A stretch of 64,000 bases of DNA, taken from positions 3,410,001 through 3,474,000 of the forward strand of contig NZ_CP095501.1 in NCBI RefSeq assembly GCF_023100725.1, in the 5' to 3' direction. The stretch's first letter is position 1; every line of letters starts with the position of its first letter. Source of the DNA: Arthrobacter antioxidans. GTDB taxonomy: Bacteria; Actinomycetota; Actinomycetes; Actinomycetales; Micrococcaceae. Position numbers and translations under genes: made by a program. Below the pieces are notes generated by a model. It worked only from the letters and a program-made list of their open reading frames with translations. It searched no databases and was not told the origin of the DNA. Shown here in pieces: positions 8,128 to 17,044 of the stretch.

Positions 8128-9036
8128 TCACGGCGCCGACGCCGTCATCCGGGGCCGGCGCCGGGCGTTGAGGGGACAGGCCGGGACGATGAACCGGCAG
8201 GCGGCGAGTGCCGCGAGGGCGATCCCGGCGACGACCGCGGCGACGGCGAGGCGCGAGTCCGCGGGGAGCTGCTGGATGAGGACGACGGTACCCATGGCCA
8301 GCACGAACCAGCCGAAGGCCTTGCGGAGGGCCGTCTCGGGGATGCGACCGGCGAGTTGTGCACCGATCAGGGATCCGACGATCGCGGCGGCGGTGACCGC
8401 CACCGTGAGCGGCCAGTCGATCTGCACCGTCGTGAGGTACCCGGCGAGGCCGGCGAAGGACTTCATGGAGATCACGACCAGTGACGTGCCGACGGCAACG
8501 GACATCGGCAGTCCACCGAGCAGCGCCAGGGCAGGGACGACGAGGAACCCGCCACCCGCCCCGACGAGCCCTGTGACCAGCCCGACGACCACGCCGTCGA
8601 GGAGGACCCGGCCGAGGGGCAGTTCGCGCCTGACGCCGTCGGTGACCGCACCGTGGGCCGCCGCGCCGGCCTTCCTGCGACCGCGGATCATGGCGATCGA
8701 GGTTGCGACCATCATCAGGGCGAAGGCGATGAGCAGGATCTGCCCGGGGATGAACCCGCCGAGGAGCCCACCGATGAACGCGCCGACCATGCCGGCCGCA
8801 CCGAAGATCAGCCCCGTCCGCCACATCACCCGCCCGCTCCGGGCGTGGCTGATGACGCTGACCGCGGAGGTGACGCCGACGACGAAGAGGGACGCGGCGA
8901 TGGCCTCCTTCGCCTCGAAGCCCGCCACGTAGACGAGGATCGGGACGGTCAGGATGGACCCGCCGCCGCCGAGGACGCCCAGGGACAGGCCGATGAGGAT
9001 CGACAGGGCCAGGACGAGGATCAGGACCGCGCTCAT
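8128..9036 (-). CDS. tauE: TauE/SafE family sulfite or organosulfur exporter
   Basis: A 302-residue integral membrane protein of the TauE/SafE family, proposed to export sulfite, sulfoacetate or thiosulfate-type anions. Both halves carry the glycine-rich family motif: LGVLGGGGSILTVPILVY near residue 20 and GLVGAGGGFLVVPALALL near residue 165. About eight hydrophobic segments are visible. A positively charged loop (RGRRKAG) joins the halves. The start overlaps the stop of the upstream rhodanese gene by 4 bases (ATGA), so translation is coupled. In the cst-type loci of Firmicutes a TauE-like protein is also co-encoded, which supports a role in removing the oxidised sulfur made by the dioxygenase and rhodaneses. 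The transported species is inferred. Confidence 0.9.
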   Translation of the reverse strand: MSAVLILVLALSILIGLSLGVLGGGGSILTVPILVYVAGFEAKEAIAASLFVVGVTSAVSVISHARSGRVMWRTGLIFGAAGMVGAFIGGLLGGFIPGQILLIAFALMMVATSIAMIRGRRKAGAAAHGAVTDGVRRELPLGRVLLDGVVVGLVTGLVGAGGGFLVVPALALLGGLPMSVAVGTSLVVISMKSFAGLAGYLTTVQIDWPLTVAVTAAAIVGSLIGAQLAGRIPETALRKAFGWFVLAMGTVVLIQQLPADSRLAVAAVVAGIALAALAACRFIVPACPLNARRRPRMTASAP

Positions 9037-9713
9037 GCCACGTCGGCCTGCCGGCGGGCCTCGGCATCCCCGACGCCGGCGTAGGCGGTGGGCAGGGTCA
9101 GGATCGCGGATTCGCGGGTGGGTTCCTGGGCCGCCCTGTTCCAGGGCATCGCGGACAGCGCGCGGCCCATCGCACAGGTGTTCGTCGCGGCCGAGAAGGT
9201 CAGGCCGGTACCGATGACCCCGGCCAGGGTCCGGATCCTCGGGGAGACGAAGCGTCCGCCAGCCAGGCCGACGAGGACGAGCGAGCCGGCGGCCATGCGG
9301 ACCTGACGCTCGAGGTCCCAGCGGCCGCCACCCCGCACCACATCACCACCGACGGCGGCGTACCCGGGCACCCCTCCCGTCAGGACGTGGGCTGCGCCGA
9401 TGCCCGAAGCGGCCAGCTTCTGGCGTGCCTGCTCGGCACGGACACCGGACTGGCAGGCCAGCACCACCCGGCTGCCCAGGCGGGCGGCGAGCTCGTCGGT
9501 GTGCTCCGAGAGGAGCGGCAACGGCACGTTGTAGGAGCCGTGGATGTGCAGGGACTCGAACTCCGCTGCGGACCGCACGTCGATCACCACGAGATCCTCG
9601 TGCTCGGCCACCCACTCACGCAGTGTCCCGGGGGACAACTCCCTCAGGGCCGACGGGGACGTCGCCTCCGACGCGGCGGGGACGGCGGGGTTCACGGGGG
9701 AAGGGGTGCTCAT
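9033..9713 (-). CDS. Rhodanese with C-terminal DUF2892 membrane segment (YgaP-like)
   Basis: This 226-residue protein joins a rhodanese domain (about 25-120) to a DUF2892 membrane hairpin (about 130-195), the arrangement of E. coli YgaP. The rhodanese part shows VVIDVRSAAEFESLHIHGS and the active loop CQSGVR with Cys87. The membrane part starts RWDLERQVRMAAGSLVLVG. A further 30-residue tail follows. It should sit on the inner face of the membrane and move persulfide sulfur, perhaps passing it to the TauE-type exporter encoded by the overlapping next gene. The start at 9713 was chosen over an upstream in-frame ATG because the longer version would be encoded by the operator DNA. It is the first gene of the minus-strand operon driven by the promoter at 9753-9782. 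Confidence 0.88.
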   Translation of the reverse strand: MSTPSPVNPAVPAASEATSPSALRELSPGTLREWVAEHEDLVVIDVRSAAEFESLHIHGSYNVPLPLLSEHTDELAARLGSRVVLACQSGVRAEQARQKLAASGIGAAHVLTGGVPGYAAVGGDVVRGGGRWDLERQVRMAAGSLVLVGLAGGRFVSPRIRTLAGVIGTGLTFSAATNTCAMGRALSAMPWNRAAQEPTRESAILTLPTAYAGVGDAEARRQADVA

Positions 9714-9741
9714 GGGAGCCTCTCGGTCGAATCGGAAAGGT

Positions 9742-9802
9742 ATACCCCCCGGAGTATTCCCTATACCCCCCGGGGTAGTCAAAATACCCTTGGGGGTATA
9801 GG
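9742..9802. promoter_or_regulatory. Divergent control region of the sulfide locus with three CstR-type operators
   Basis: Three near-palindromes of the ATACCCC-n2-GGGGTAT type lie at 9742-9757 (ATACCCCCCGGAGTAT), 9763-9778 (ATACCCCCCGGGGTAG) and 9784-9799 (ATACCCTTGGGGGTAT). For the minus-strand rhodanese operon TTGACT (9782-9777) and AATACT (9758-9753) are 18 bases apart; the first two operators cover its -10 and spacer. The third operator abuts a possible -10 TATAGG (9797-9802) for the sensor gene. Both directions should be repressed until the sensor is modified by persulfide. Confidence 0.75.
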
Positions 9803-9806
9803 CTGA

Positions 9807-10094
<288 letters not shown>

Positions 10095-10143
10095 TCCGAA
10101 TTCCCGCCCGATCCGAACTCCCGCCGATCCGAAGGAGCCTCCC

Positions 10144-10551
10144 ATGACGTACACCCACTCCATCGCCGTCCCCCTGCCCTGGGACGAGGCAGTACGCCGC
10201 ACCAGGGAAGCGCTGAAGGAGCAGGGGTTCGGGATCCTCACCGAGATCGACGTGCGGGCCACCTTCGAGGCGAAGCTCGGGGTGGAAGCCGCCGACGCCG
10301 TCGGTGACTACCTCATCCTCGGCGCCTGCAACCCCGCCCTGGCGAGCCGGGCACTCGCAGCGGAACCCTCCATGGGCGCACTCCTGCCCTGCAACGTCGT
10401 CGTCCGGCGCCGCCGGGACGAACAGCAGACCACGATCGAGGCCATCGACCCGCAGACCATGGTCCGGCTCAGCGCGAGCCCGGCGATCGAAGCGGTGGCC
10501 TACGACGCCGGAGCCCGCCTCGGCAGGGCCCTGGCGGATCTCGCTTCCTGA
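10144..10551 (+). CDS. DUF302 family protein
   Basis: The 135-residue protein is a single DUF302 domain, starting MTYTHSIAVPLPWDEAV and showing ALKEQGFGILTEIDV, the LGACNPALASRAL segment and the LLPCNVVV strand, all usual for the family. The function of DUF302 is not established. It keeps two cysteines, in ACNP and PCNV, at positions conserved in many relatives. The start at 10144 was chosen because AAGGAG precedes it; the open frame extends further upstream without a ribosome site. It lies 49 bases after the CstR-type gene on the same strand and is probably co-transcribed, which ties it to reactive sulfur stress. That link is inference from position. Confidence 0.85.
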   Translation: MTYTHSIAVPLPWDEAVRRTREALKEQGFGILTEIDVRATFEAKLGVEAADAVGDYLILGACNPALASRALAAEPSMGALLPCNVVVRRRRDEQQTTIEAIDPQTMVRLSASPAIEAVAYDAGARLGRALADLAS

Positions 10552-10681
10552 CCGCAAGCCGGGCCGGCCCGCCGACGTCGGGAACTAAACGTCCCGGAAA
10601 CACGCCCGCAATACCGCTCCCGAATCATGGAGGTAGTCCGCCGTCCCAGCGGGCCGACCCCTGGATCACCAAGGAGCACCG

Positions 10682-10903
10682 ATGACCGCCATCGCCACCC
10701 GCACCACCGCCCGCGTCCTCGACCTCTGCGCGCTGACCCCGGGGACGATCGTCGAGGCACGCCGCAGGAACGAAGTGCACTACCGCGGGTGCGTGGAGGA
10801 CACCGCGCCCGGTCCCGGCGTCGTCTGGATCCGCGACGACCTGGCCGGACACCGCGCCATGCTCCACCTCGACGAGTACAGCATCTGGCGCGTCCCTGCC
10901 TGA
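10682..10903 (+). CDS. Small conserved-looking protein of unknown function
   Basis: I do not recognise this 73-residue protein. It begins MTAIATRTTARVLDLCALTP and contains LTPGTIVEARRRNEVHYRG, GVVWIRDDLAGHR and a C-terminal DEYSIWRV. The alternation of short strands, glycines and a basic patch would suit a small beta-barrel, but no family is assigned. It is coding rather than chance: a clear AAGGAG ribosome site sits 6 bases before the ATG, and codon third positions are strongly GC-biased. It lies alone between the DUF302 gene (130 bases upstream, with no other feature seen) and the ABC-F gene, which has its own -10 box. Confidence 0.65.
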   Translation: MTAIATRTTARVLDLCALTPGTIVEARRRNEVHYRGCVEDTAPGPGVVWIRDDLAGHRAMLHLDEYSIWRVPA

Positions 10904-10943
10904 GCCGCTCCCCCGCAGTACGGGCAGGCACCGCCGGCCCTCC

Positions 10944-10949
10944 TAGACT
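10944..10949 (+). promoter_or_regulatory. Putative -10 box giving a leaderless ABC-F transcript
   Basis: TAGACT ends 6 bases before the ABC-F ATG at 10956. Transcription starting about 7 bases after the box would begin on or beside the start codon. The GGAGGG before the ATG abuts the codon and is too close to act as a normal ribosome site. No good -35 is seen. Confidence 0.5.
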
Positions 10950-10955
10950 GGAGGG

Positions 10956-12593
10956 ATGACTGCAACCCTCGTGGCGAAGGACCTGTCCGGGGGCCACGCC
11001 CACCGCACCCTCTTCTCGAAACTCGACCTCACCGTCTCGCCCGGGGACGTCGTCGGCGTCGTGGGAGCCAACGGTGCCGGCAAGACCACCCTCCTGCGCC
11101 TCCTCGCGGGAGCGGACACCCCTCTCGCCGGCACCGTCAGGACCACCCCGACCGACGCCTTCGTGGGCTGGCTCCCGCAGGAGCACGAGCGCGTCGCAGG
11201 TGAGACGGTGGCTGCCTACATCGGCCGGAGGACCGGCACGACGGCGGCGACCCTCGCCATGGAGGACGCCGCCGCGGCGCTCGGGAGTGGGGCCAAGGGC
11301 GCCGACGACACCTATGCCCTGGCGCTCGACCACTGGATGTCCTCCGGGGCCGTGGACCTCGAGGACCGCATGCCGGCCGTCCTCGCCGACGTGGCGGGAG
11401 GCCTCGACCCGGCCACCCCCACCACAGCGCTGTCCGGCGGGCAGCTCGCGCGGGTCGCGCTGGCCGCCCTGCTGCTGAGCCGCTTCGACATCGTGCTCCT
11501 CGACGAACCCACCAACGACCTGGACCTCGCCGGGCTGGACCGCCTGGAGTCCTTCATCCAGAACCTGCGCGGCGGCGCGGTCCTCGTCTCGCACGACCGC
11601 GAGTTCCTGGCGCGCTGCGTCACCACCGTCGTCGAACTGGACCTCGCACAGAACAGGGTGGCGGTGTACGACGGCGGGTACGACGCCTTCCTGGACGAGC
11701 GCGCCGTGGCCCGCCGGCACGCCCGTGAGGCCTACGAGGAGTACGCGGACAAGAAGCAGGACCTCGTGGGCCGTGCCCGCACGCAGCGCGAGTGGAGTTC
11801 GCAGGGCGTGCGCAACGCCATGAAGAAGAATCCCGACAACGACAAGATCCGCCGGAAGGCGAGCGCCGAGTCCTCGGAGAAGCAGGCGCAGAAGGTCCGC
11901 CAGATGGAATCGCGCATCGCCCGGCTGGACGAGGTCGAGGAACCCCGCAAGGAGTGGCAGCTGCAGTTCACCATCGGTGCCGCGCCGCGCTCGAGCTCCG
12001 TCGTCGCCACCCTGAACAGCGCCTCCGTCACGCAGGGCGCCTTCAGCCTCGGGCCCGTCTCGGTGCAGGTGAACGCGGGTGAGCGCATCGGGATCACCGG
12101 CCCCAACGGCGCGGGGAAGTCCACGCTGCTGCGCCTCCTGCTCGGTCATCAGCAGCCCGATGACGGCGCCGGAACGCTCGGCTCCAGCGTCGCCGTCGGC
12201 GAGATCGACCAGGCCCGCGGGCAGCTCGACGACGCCCTCCCCCTGGGCGCGGCCTTCGAATCCCTGGTGCCGGAGATGTCGCAGGGCGAGGTCCGCACCC
12301 TCCTCGCGAAGTTCGGGCTGAAGGCCGACCAGGTGCGCGCCGCCGTCGGCTCCCTCTCCCCCGGCGAACGGACCCGTGCCGGGCTCGCCCTGCTGCAGGC
12401 CCGCGGCGTGAACCTCCTGGTCCTGGACGAACCGACCAACCACCTCGACCTGCCGGCCATCGAGCAGCTGGAGGACGCCCTCGAGTCCTACACGGGCGCG
12501 CTCCTGCTGGTCACGCACGACCGCCGGCTGCTGGAGAACGTGCGCCTCGACGAGCGCTGGCACGTGGAGGGCGGCAGGGTCACCGTCGGCTGA
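10956..12593 (+). CDS. ABC-F family ATP-binding protein
   Basis: The 545-residue protein has two ABC ATPase domains and no membrane segments, the ABC-F layout. These proteins act on ribosomes, in translation or antibiotic protection, and do not transport. Domain 1 shows Walker [10 protein letters not shown] (about residue 40), signature [11 protein letters not shown] and Walker [14 protein letters not shown]. Domain 2 shows GPNGAGKST, the degenerate signature [11 protein letters not shown] and [11 protein letters not shown]. Between them a charged helical linker (about 240-325) rich in Lys, Arg and Glu, including [15 protein letters not shown], corresponds to the tRNA-site interaction arm. 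Both Walker B motifs keep the catalytic Glu. Upstream TAGACT suggests a leaderless transcript. Whether it gives drug resistance cannot be told from sequence alone. Confidence 0.9.
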   Translation: MTATLVAKDLSGGHAHRTLFSKLDLTVSPGDVVGVVGANGAGKTTLLRLLAGADTPLAGTVRTTPTDAFVGWLPQEHERVAGETVAAYIGRRTGTTAATLAMEDAAAALGSGAKGADDTYALALDHWMSSGAVDLEDRMPAVLADVAGGLDPATPTTALSGGQLARVALAALLLSRFDIVLLDEPTNDLDLAGLDRLESFIQNLRGGAVLVSHDREFLARCVTTVVELDLAQNRVAVYDGGYDAFLDERAVARRHAREAYEEYADKKQDLVGRARTQREWSSQGVRNAMKKNPDNDKIRRKASAESSEKQAQKVRQMESRIARLDEVEEPRKEWQLQFTIGAAPRSSSVVATLNSASVTQGAFSLGPVSVQVNAGERIGITGPNGAGKSTLLRLLLGHQQPDDGAGTLGSSVAVGEIDQARGQLDDALPLGAAFESLVPEMSQGEVRTLLAKFGLKADQVRAAVGSLSPGERTRAGLALLQARGVNLLVLDEPTNHLDLPAIEQLEDALESYTGALLLVTHDRRLLENVRLDERWHVEGGRVTVG

Positions 12594-12699
12594 CGCGGCA
12601 TCATACCTCCGCCGGAAGCCCCTCACCCGAAGCGAACGGACCCTCCTCCTGCTGCGCATCCGTGACAGCATGGACTTCGGAGCGCGCACCTGCCGCTTC

Positions 12700-12740
12700 C
12701 CGGACGAGGGGTGCCGTACCCGGTGTGCGACAAGACGGCC
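12700..12740 (+). ncRNA. Guanidine-III riboswitch (ykkC-III)
   Basis: The stretch carries the diagnostic pieces of the class in order: CCGGACGAGG, then GCCGTACCCGG, then ACAAGACGGC. CCGG at 12700 can pair with CCGG at 12719 and GCCGT with ACGGC, which builds the compact H-type pseudoknot that binds guanidinium. It ends 11 bases before the ATG of the Gdx exporter, with a weak AGAGAG ribosome site in between, so control is most likely at translation. The match is to the recalled consensus, and the downstream gene is the expected target. No covariance search was run. Confidence 0.92.
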
Positions 12741-12751
12741 CAGAGAGAGTC

Positions 12752-13066
12752 ATGGCCTGGATCGTCCTCGTAATCTCCGGAGTCCTCGAAGCCGTCTGGG
12801 CGACAGCCCTCGGCCGATCGGAGGGCTTCACCCGGCTCGCGCCGACCGTGGTGTTCGGCGTCGCCATCGTCGCGAGCATGGCCGGCCTGGCCTATGCGAT
12901 GCGGACCCTGCCCATCGGCACGGCGTATGCGGTCTGGGTGGGCATCGGCGCGTCCCTGACCGTCGTCTACGCGATGGCGACCGGCTCGGAGCCCGCGTCG
13001 CTCCTGAAGATCGTGTTCCTGATGATGATCGTCGGCGGCGTCATCGGTCTGAAACTCGCGCACTAA
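12752..13066 (+). CDS. gdx: Gdx-type guanidinium exporter (SMR family, SugE)
   Basis: This 104-residue protein has four membrane segments and the features of the guanidinium-exporting branch of the small multidrug resistance family. The essential Glu13 sits in GVLEAVWATALGRSEGF, which resembles the Gdx signature more than the EmrE one. The later YAMRTLPIGTAYAVWVGIG loop is also typical. It should work as an antiparallel dimer that swaps protons for guanidinium. The start was set at 12752 because this gives the normal length and follows the riboswitch; longer frames would be encoded by the RNA switch itself. It stands alone, without the paired second SMR subunit that some loci have. Confidence 0.93.
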   Translation: MAWIVLVISGVLEAVWATALGRSEGFTRLAPTVVFGVAIVASMAGLAYAMRTLPIGTAYAVWVGIGASLTVVYAMATGSEPASLLKIVFLMMIVGGVIGLKLAH

Positions 13067-13173
13067 GCCATCCCTTGCGCCAAAACTGAGTGTGACCACC
13101 CGTTTCAGTTGACGTTCGTCCGACAGGATCGGTGAAGGCTCACAGGGGGGCCACCGACCGGGGGTTGAGCAGA

Positions 13174-13581
13174 ATGCAGCACGACGACACGCTGATGGCC
13201 ATGGAGTTCGCCGGACTCTCCGTCTACGAGACGTGGATGCACTACTGCAACGTGGGGGGCGGGATCGACTACTTCGAGTTCGACGCCTACCTCCACGGCG
13301 TCCTCGGCCTCGACGCCGAGGACGCCGACGTCGTCTCCCAGGCCGTCAACGAACTGATCGACGACGTCCTGCCGGCCGAGGAGTCCCGCGGCAAGCGTGC
13401 CCCCTACTCGTGGACCGGGTGCCCGGTCCCCGCCCCGGCAGATCGGGGCGACGACGGCCCGGTGCACGCACCATCCATGAGCCCAGGCATCCCGCTGCCG
13501 CCCGGAGCCCCGCTGGAACTGCTCGACGAGATCCTGGGCAGCAGCGTCCTGAACCCCTCCGTCGCGGGTGGGTGGGCGTAG
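13174..13581 (+). CDS. Small acidic protein of unknown function, paralogue of the gene at 49613
   Basis: I do not recognise a named family. The 135-residue protein has a conserved N-terminal core of about 60 residues with TWMHYCNVGGGIDYFEFDAY and then LHGVLGLDAEDADVVSQAVN followed by ELIDD, and a proline-rich, less ordered tail. The same core recurs at 49613 (HY.N.GG..D.FE.DAYLHGL, QAVNELIDD). The helical, acidic nature and aromatic residues suggest a small soluble protein-binding domain. The ATG at 13174 is preferred over the GTG at 13132 because the two paralogues then align from residue 1 with no gap up to the core. It lies just after the Gdx gene and converges on terC with only 3 bases between the stops. 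Confidence 0.65.
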   Translation: MQHDDTLMAMEFAGLSVYETWMHYCNVGGGIDYFEFDAYLHGVLGLDAEDADVVSQAVNELIDDVLPAEESRGKRAPYSWTGCPVPAPADRGDDGPVHAPSMSPGIPLPPGAPLELLDEILGSSVLNPSVAGGWA

Positions 13582-13584
13582 GGC

Positions 13585-14781
13585 CTACCCGCGCGGTTCC
13601 CTTTCCAGTGCGGCGTCGTGCTCGATGTGCGCCCGGCGAATCAGCTCCATGAACTCGGTCTCGTTCCGGATGAGGCGCTTGAACTTCTCGGGCAGCTTCC
13701 TCAGGCCCTCCTCCTCGGCGCACAGCCTGGCGAAGATCTTCTCGCGCTCGGCCATGTCGGTCTCGTAGTTGAGGTCCAGGTACTCGGAGGCGTGCCGCTT
13801 CGCGCCGGAGATGGCGTTCTTCGCCCGCCCCTTGGGGCTCAGGACCGAGGCCAGGACGGTCACGATGAGGACCCCGAGGATCACGCTCAGCGACACCCCG
13901 GTACTGATCTCGACCACCGGGACGTGCTCGCCGCCGTTGATGAACGGCAGGGTGTTCTCGTGCAGGGCGTGGAGGATGAGCTTCACGCCGATGAACCCGA
14001 GGATCACGGCGAGGCCGTAGGAGAGGTAGATCAGGCGGTCGAGCAGCTCGTCGATCAGGAAGTACAGCTGCCGCAGGCCCATGAGCGAGAAGGCCGTGGC
14101 CGTGAACACGATGAAGGTGTTCTGGGTCAGCCCGAAGATCGCGGGGATGGAGTCGAGGGCGAAGAGGATGTCGGTGCCGCCGATCGCGACCATGACCAGC
14201 AGCATGGGCGTGAGGACGCGCTTGCCGTCCACCATCGTGAACAGCTTGTCGCCGTCGTAGTGCTCGGAGGCGGGGAGGAAGCGCTTCGCGAGCCGGATGA
14301 TGAGGCTGTCGCCGGCGTCGTCGTGCCCGTCCGGCTTCAGCAGGTTGCCCGCGGTCAGCAGGAGGATCAGGCCGAAGATGTAGAACACCCAGGCGAAGGT
14401 GTTGATCAGCGCGGCGCCCAGGAAGATGAATCCGGTGCGGGCGATCAGCGCGAAGACGATGCCGAAGAGCAGTACCTTCTGCTGATCCGCGCGGGGGACC
14501 TTGAAGCTCGCCATGATGATGAGGAAGACGAACAGGTTGTCCACGGAGAGCGCCTTCTCCGTGACGTACCCGGCGAAGTACTCGGTGCCCATGGTCGGTC
14601 CGCCGAACACCAGCACGCCGACGCCGAACAGCAGCGCGAGGCCCACGTAGATCGAGGACCAGATCGCCGACTCGCGCAGCGTGGGGGTGTGCGCCTTGCG
14701 CACGTGGAAGAAGAAGTCGAACAGCAGCAGCCCGACGATGCCGATGATGGTGCCGACCCAGACGTAGAACGGTGTTTCCAT
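13585..14781 (-). CDS. terC: TerC family integral membrane protein
   Basis: A 398-residue membrane protein of the TerC family, named for tellurium resistance and now linked in several bacteria to manganese export during metalation of secreted proteins. It has about nine hydrophobic segments and the two acidic family motifs EKALSVDNLFVFLIIM and GGTDILFALDSIPAIFGLT, whose Asp residues lie in the membrane and are thought to bind the metal. A charged C-terminal tail of about 80 residues (KRHASEYLDLNYETD onward) is cytoplasmic. The ATG at 14781 is preferred to the one at 14790, since GGGAG lies 9 bases before it and directly abuts the other. It is divergent from the alcohol dehydrogenase gene. Confidence 0.9.
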   Translation of the reverse strand: METPFYVWVGTIIGIVGLLLFDFFFHVRKAHTPTLRESAIWSSIYVGLALLFGVGVLVFGGPTMGTEYFAGYVTEKALSVDNLFVFLIIMASFKVPRADQQKVLLFGIVFALIARTGFIFLGAALINTFAWVFYIFGLILLLTAGNLLKPDGHDDAGDSLIIRLAKRFLPASEHYDGDKLFTMVDGKRVLTPMLLVMVAIGGTDILFALDSIPAIFGLTQNTFIVFTATAFSLMGLRQLYFLIDELLDRLIYLSYGLAVILGFIGVKLILHALHENTLPFINGGEHVPVVEISTGVSLSVILGVLIVTVLASVLSPKGRAKNAISGAKRHASEYLDLNYETDMAEREKIFARLCAEEEGLRKLPEKFKRLIRNETEFMELIRRAHIEHDAALEREPRG

Positions 14782-14885
14782 GCTGCGCATCTCCCGCCGT
14801 CGTTGGTGATGGTCTTCGATTGTCCCGCTAACGGTACGGGCACACCTAGACTGGCGCAGTCCCTATCTTTTTGACGAGGAATGCC

Positions 14886-16016
14886 ATGAGCCCGATGATG
14901 CGCACTGCGGTGCTCCGCGCCGCCGACCTGCCCGTTCCCTACGCGACGAGCACCCCGTTGTCCGTGGAATCGGTCCCGATCCCTGCACCGCGCCAAGGCG
15001 AGGTGCTCGTGCGCATCGCCCGGGCGAGCCTGTGCCACTCGGACCTGTCCGTCGTCAACGGGTCCCGCCTCCGCCCCCTGCCGATGGCTCTCGGGCACGA
15101 GGCGACCGGCGTCGTGGAGGGCGTCGGTGAGGGCGTCGTCGACGTGCGGGACGGCGACCACGTGGTGCTCGTCTTCGTGCCCGCCTGCGGGGAATGCCGT
15201 GCCTGCTCGGCCGGCCGGCCGGCCCTCTGCTACCGGGGCGCGGAGTCCAACGCCGGCGGCGACCTGCTGCACGGGCCCGCCCTGCTGCGCGACGCCGACG
15301 GCGAGCGCATCAACCACCACCTCGGCGTCTCGGCGTTCTCGCAGTACGCGGTCGTGGCCCGCGAGTCGGTGGTCGTGATCGACGACGACGTCCCCTTCGA
15401 CGTCGCCGCGATGTTCGGCTGCGCGGCCCTGACCGGGATCGGCGCCGTCCTGAACACCGCCGCCGTCCGGGAGGGGCAGTCGGTGGTCGTCTTCGGCCTC
15501 GGCGCGGTGGGCCTCATGGCCGTGATGGCCGCCGCCCAGATCCCCGGTACCACCGTCATCGCGATCGACCCGCTCGCCTCCAAGCAGGAGCTGGGCCTGC
15601 GCTGCGGAGCACAGCACGCAGACGCCCCCGAGGAGGCCGCCGACCTCGTGCGGGGCGCCACGGACGGCGGGGCCGACGTCGTGATCGAGGCGGTGGGCAG
15701 CGCCCGCGTCATGGAGGCGGGCCTGCAGCTGCTCGCCCGGGGCGGCGCCCTCGTGTCCGTGGGCCTGCCCCACCCCGACCAGGAGATCTCCACGCAGGCC
15801 CTGCAGTTCGCCGGGCTGGGGCGCCGCCTGCTCGGCTCCTACATGGGGGACGCCGTCCCGGAGCGGGACATCCCCGCCTACCTGCGGCTGTGGCGGGAGG
15901 GGCGCCTGCCGGTCGAGCTCCTCCACACGGACACCCGGCCGCTGGAGGACCTCAACGAGAGCCTCGACGCGCTCGCCGAGGGACGGGTGGTACGGCGGAT
16001 CTTCACGCTCGGCTAG
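14886..16016 (+). CDS. Zinc-dependent alcohol dehydrogenase (MDR family)
   Basis: The 376-residue protein is a zinc-containing medium-chain dehydrogenase. The catalytic zinc site is built from SLCHSDLS and GHEATGVVEGVG; the structural zinc loop is complete with CGECRACSAGRPALC. The Rossmann domain shows VFGLGAVGLMAVMAA followed by AIDPLASKQ, with Asp after the second strand indicating NAD rather than NADP. The GRRLLGSYMGDAVPERDIP segment near the end is typical of class III-like or benzyl-alcohol type enzymes. The physiological substrate is unknown. GAGGAA precedes the ATG at 14886. A possible -10 TAGACT lies at 14847. It is followed after 77 bases by an aldo/keto reductase on the same strand. 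Confidence 0.88.
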   Translation: MSPMMRTAVLRAADLPVPYATSTPLSVESVPIPAPRQGEVLVRIARASLCHSDLSVVNGSRLRPLPMALGHEATGVVEGVGEGVVDVRDGDHVVLVFVPACGECRACSAGRPALCYRGAESNAGGDLLHGPALLRDADGERINHHLGVSAFSQYAVVARESVVVIDDDVPFDVAAMFGCAALTGIGAVLNTAAVREGQSVVVFGLGAVGLMAVMAAAQIPGTTVIAIDPLASKQELGLRCGAQHADAPEEAADLVRGATDGGADVVIEAVGSARVMEAGLQLLARGGALVSVGLPHPDQEISTQALQFAGLGRRLLGSYMGDAVPERDIPAYLRLWREGRLPVELLHTDTRPLEDLNESLDALAEGRVVRRIFTLG

Positions 16017-16093
16017 GGCCTGGGCCTGGGTCGCCGCGCACTCCGAAGCGTGCTTACCATGTGGTCGGCACGTCTATCCAAAGGAGAACGACA

Positions 16094-16957
16094 ATGCAGC
16101 AACGCTCGCTCGGCGGTACCCCGGTCAGCGCCCTCGGCCTGGGCGGCATGCCCATGTCCATCGAGGGACGTCCCGACGAGGACCGTTCCATCCGCACCAT
16201 CCATGCGGCGCTCGACGCCGGCGTCACCCTGATCGACACCGCGGACGCCTACCATCGCGACGCGGACGAGGTGGGGCACAACGAGCTGCTGATCGCGAAG
16301 GCCCTGGCGCATTACGGCGCGGACAGCTCCGGCGTCCTCGTCGCGACCAAGGGCGGGCACCTCCGGCCGGGGGACGGCTCGTGGACGCTGAACGGCCGCC
16401 CGGAGTACCTGAAGGAGGCCGCGAAGGCCTCGCTCAAGCGGCTCGGCGGGGACGCCATCGGCCTCTACCAGTTCCACCGGCCGGACCCCGAGGTCCCCTA
16501 CGAGGACTCGGTCGGTGCCCTCAAGGACCTGCTGGACGAGGGTGTCATCCGCCTGGCGGGCATCTCGAACGCCACCGTGCACCAGATCCGGAAGGCGAAC
16601 GAGATCCTCGGCGGCGCCCTGGCCTCGGTGCAGAACCAGTTCTCCCCGGCGTTCCGTTCCAGCGAGGACGAGCTCGTGTACTGCGGCGAGAACGGCATCG
16701 CCTTCCTGCCGTGGAGCCCGCTCGGCGGCATCAAGAAGGCCGGCGGACTCGGTGAGCAGTTCACGCCCTTCCAGGAGATCGCCGACGCGCACGGCGTCAG
16801 CCCCCAGCAGGTGTGCCTGGCCTGGGAGCTCGCCCTCGCACCGACGGTCGTTCCCATCCCGGGCGCGTCCCGCCCCGAGAGCATCCAGGATTCGGCCCGT
16901 GCCGCGGAGCTCGAGCTGTCCTCCGACGAGATCGCGATGCTCTCCCGGACCGACTAG
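16094..16957 (+). CDS. Aldo/keto reductase
   Basis: A 287-residue TIM-barrel oxidoreductase that reduces aldehydes or ketones with NADPH. The catalytic set is present: Asp and Tyr in LIDTADAYHRDADEVGHNE, Lys in VLVATKGG, and His in LYQFHRPDPEVPYEDS. The C-terminal cofactor-binding segment VPIPGASRPESIQDSARAAE is standard. AAGGAG lies 7 bases before the ATG at 16094; an apparent open frame extends far upstream in antisense-like sequence and is not real. The gene follows the alcohol dehydrogenase and could share a role in carbonyl detoxification. It ends before a strong hairpin. Confidence 0.88.
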   Translation: MQQRSLGGTPVSALGLGGMPMSIEGRPDEDRSIRTIHAALDAGVTLIDTADAYHRDADEVGHNELLIAKALAHYGADSSGVLVATKGGHLRPGDGSWTLNGRPEYLKEAAKASLKRLGGDAIGLYQFHRPDPEVPYEDSVGALKDLLDEGVIRLAGISNATVHQIRKANEILGGALASVQNQFSPAFRSSEDELVYCGENGIAFLPWSPLGGIKKAGGLGEQFTPFQEIADAHGVSPQQVCLAWELALAPTVVPIPGASRPESIQDSARAAELELSSDEIAMLSRTD

Positions 16958-17009
16958 CTGCACTGCCCAGGGGCCTCCGGTCGGCCGTCCCTGTCGGTGA
17001 CGTACGAAC

Positions 17010-17035
17010 GCCCGCGCCCCTCCCGGGGCGCGGGC
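17010..17035. terminator. Bidirectional hairpin terminator
   Basis: GCCCGCGCCCC and GGGGCGCGGGC pair perfectly over 11 bases around a TCCC loop. The hairpin lies between the convergent stops of the aldo/keto reductase (16957) and the cyclase-family gene (17045), so it can end both transcripts. A short CTT follows on the plus strand. Confidence 0.75.
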
Positions 17036-17044
17036 CTTCGCGCG

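Noticed and set aside
12670..13089. Alternative frame over the riboswitch and exporter
   Set aside because: It starts inside RNA structure and encodes an Arg-rich product; the exporter frame has four membrane helices and Glu13.
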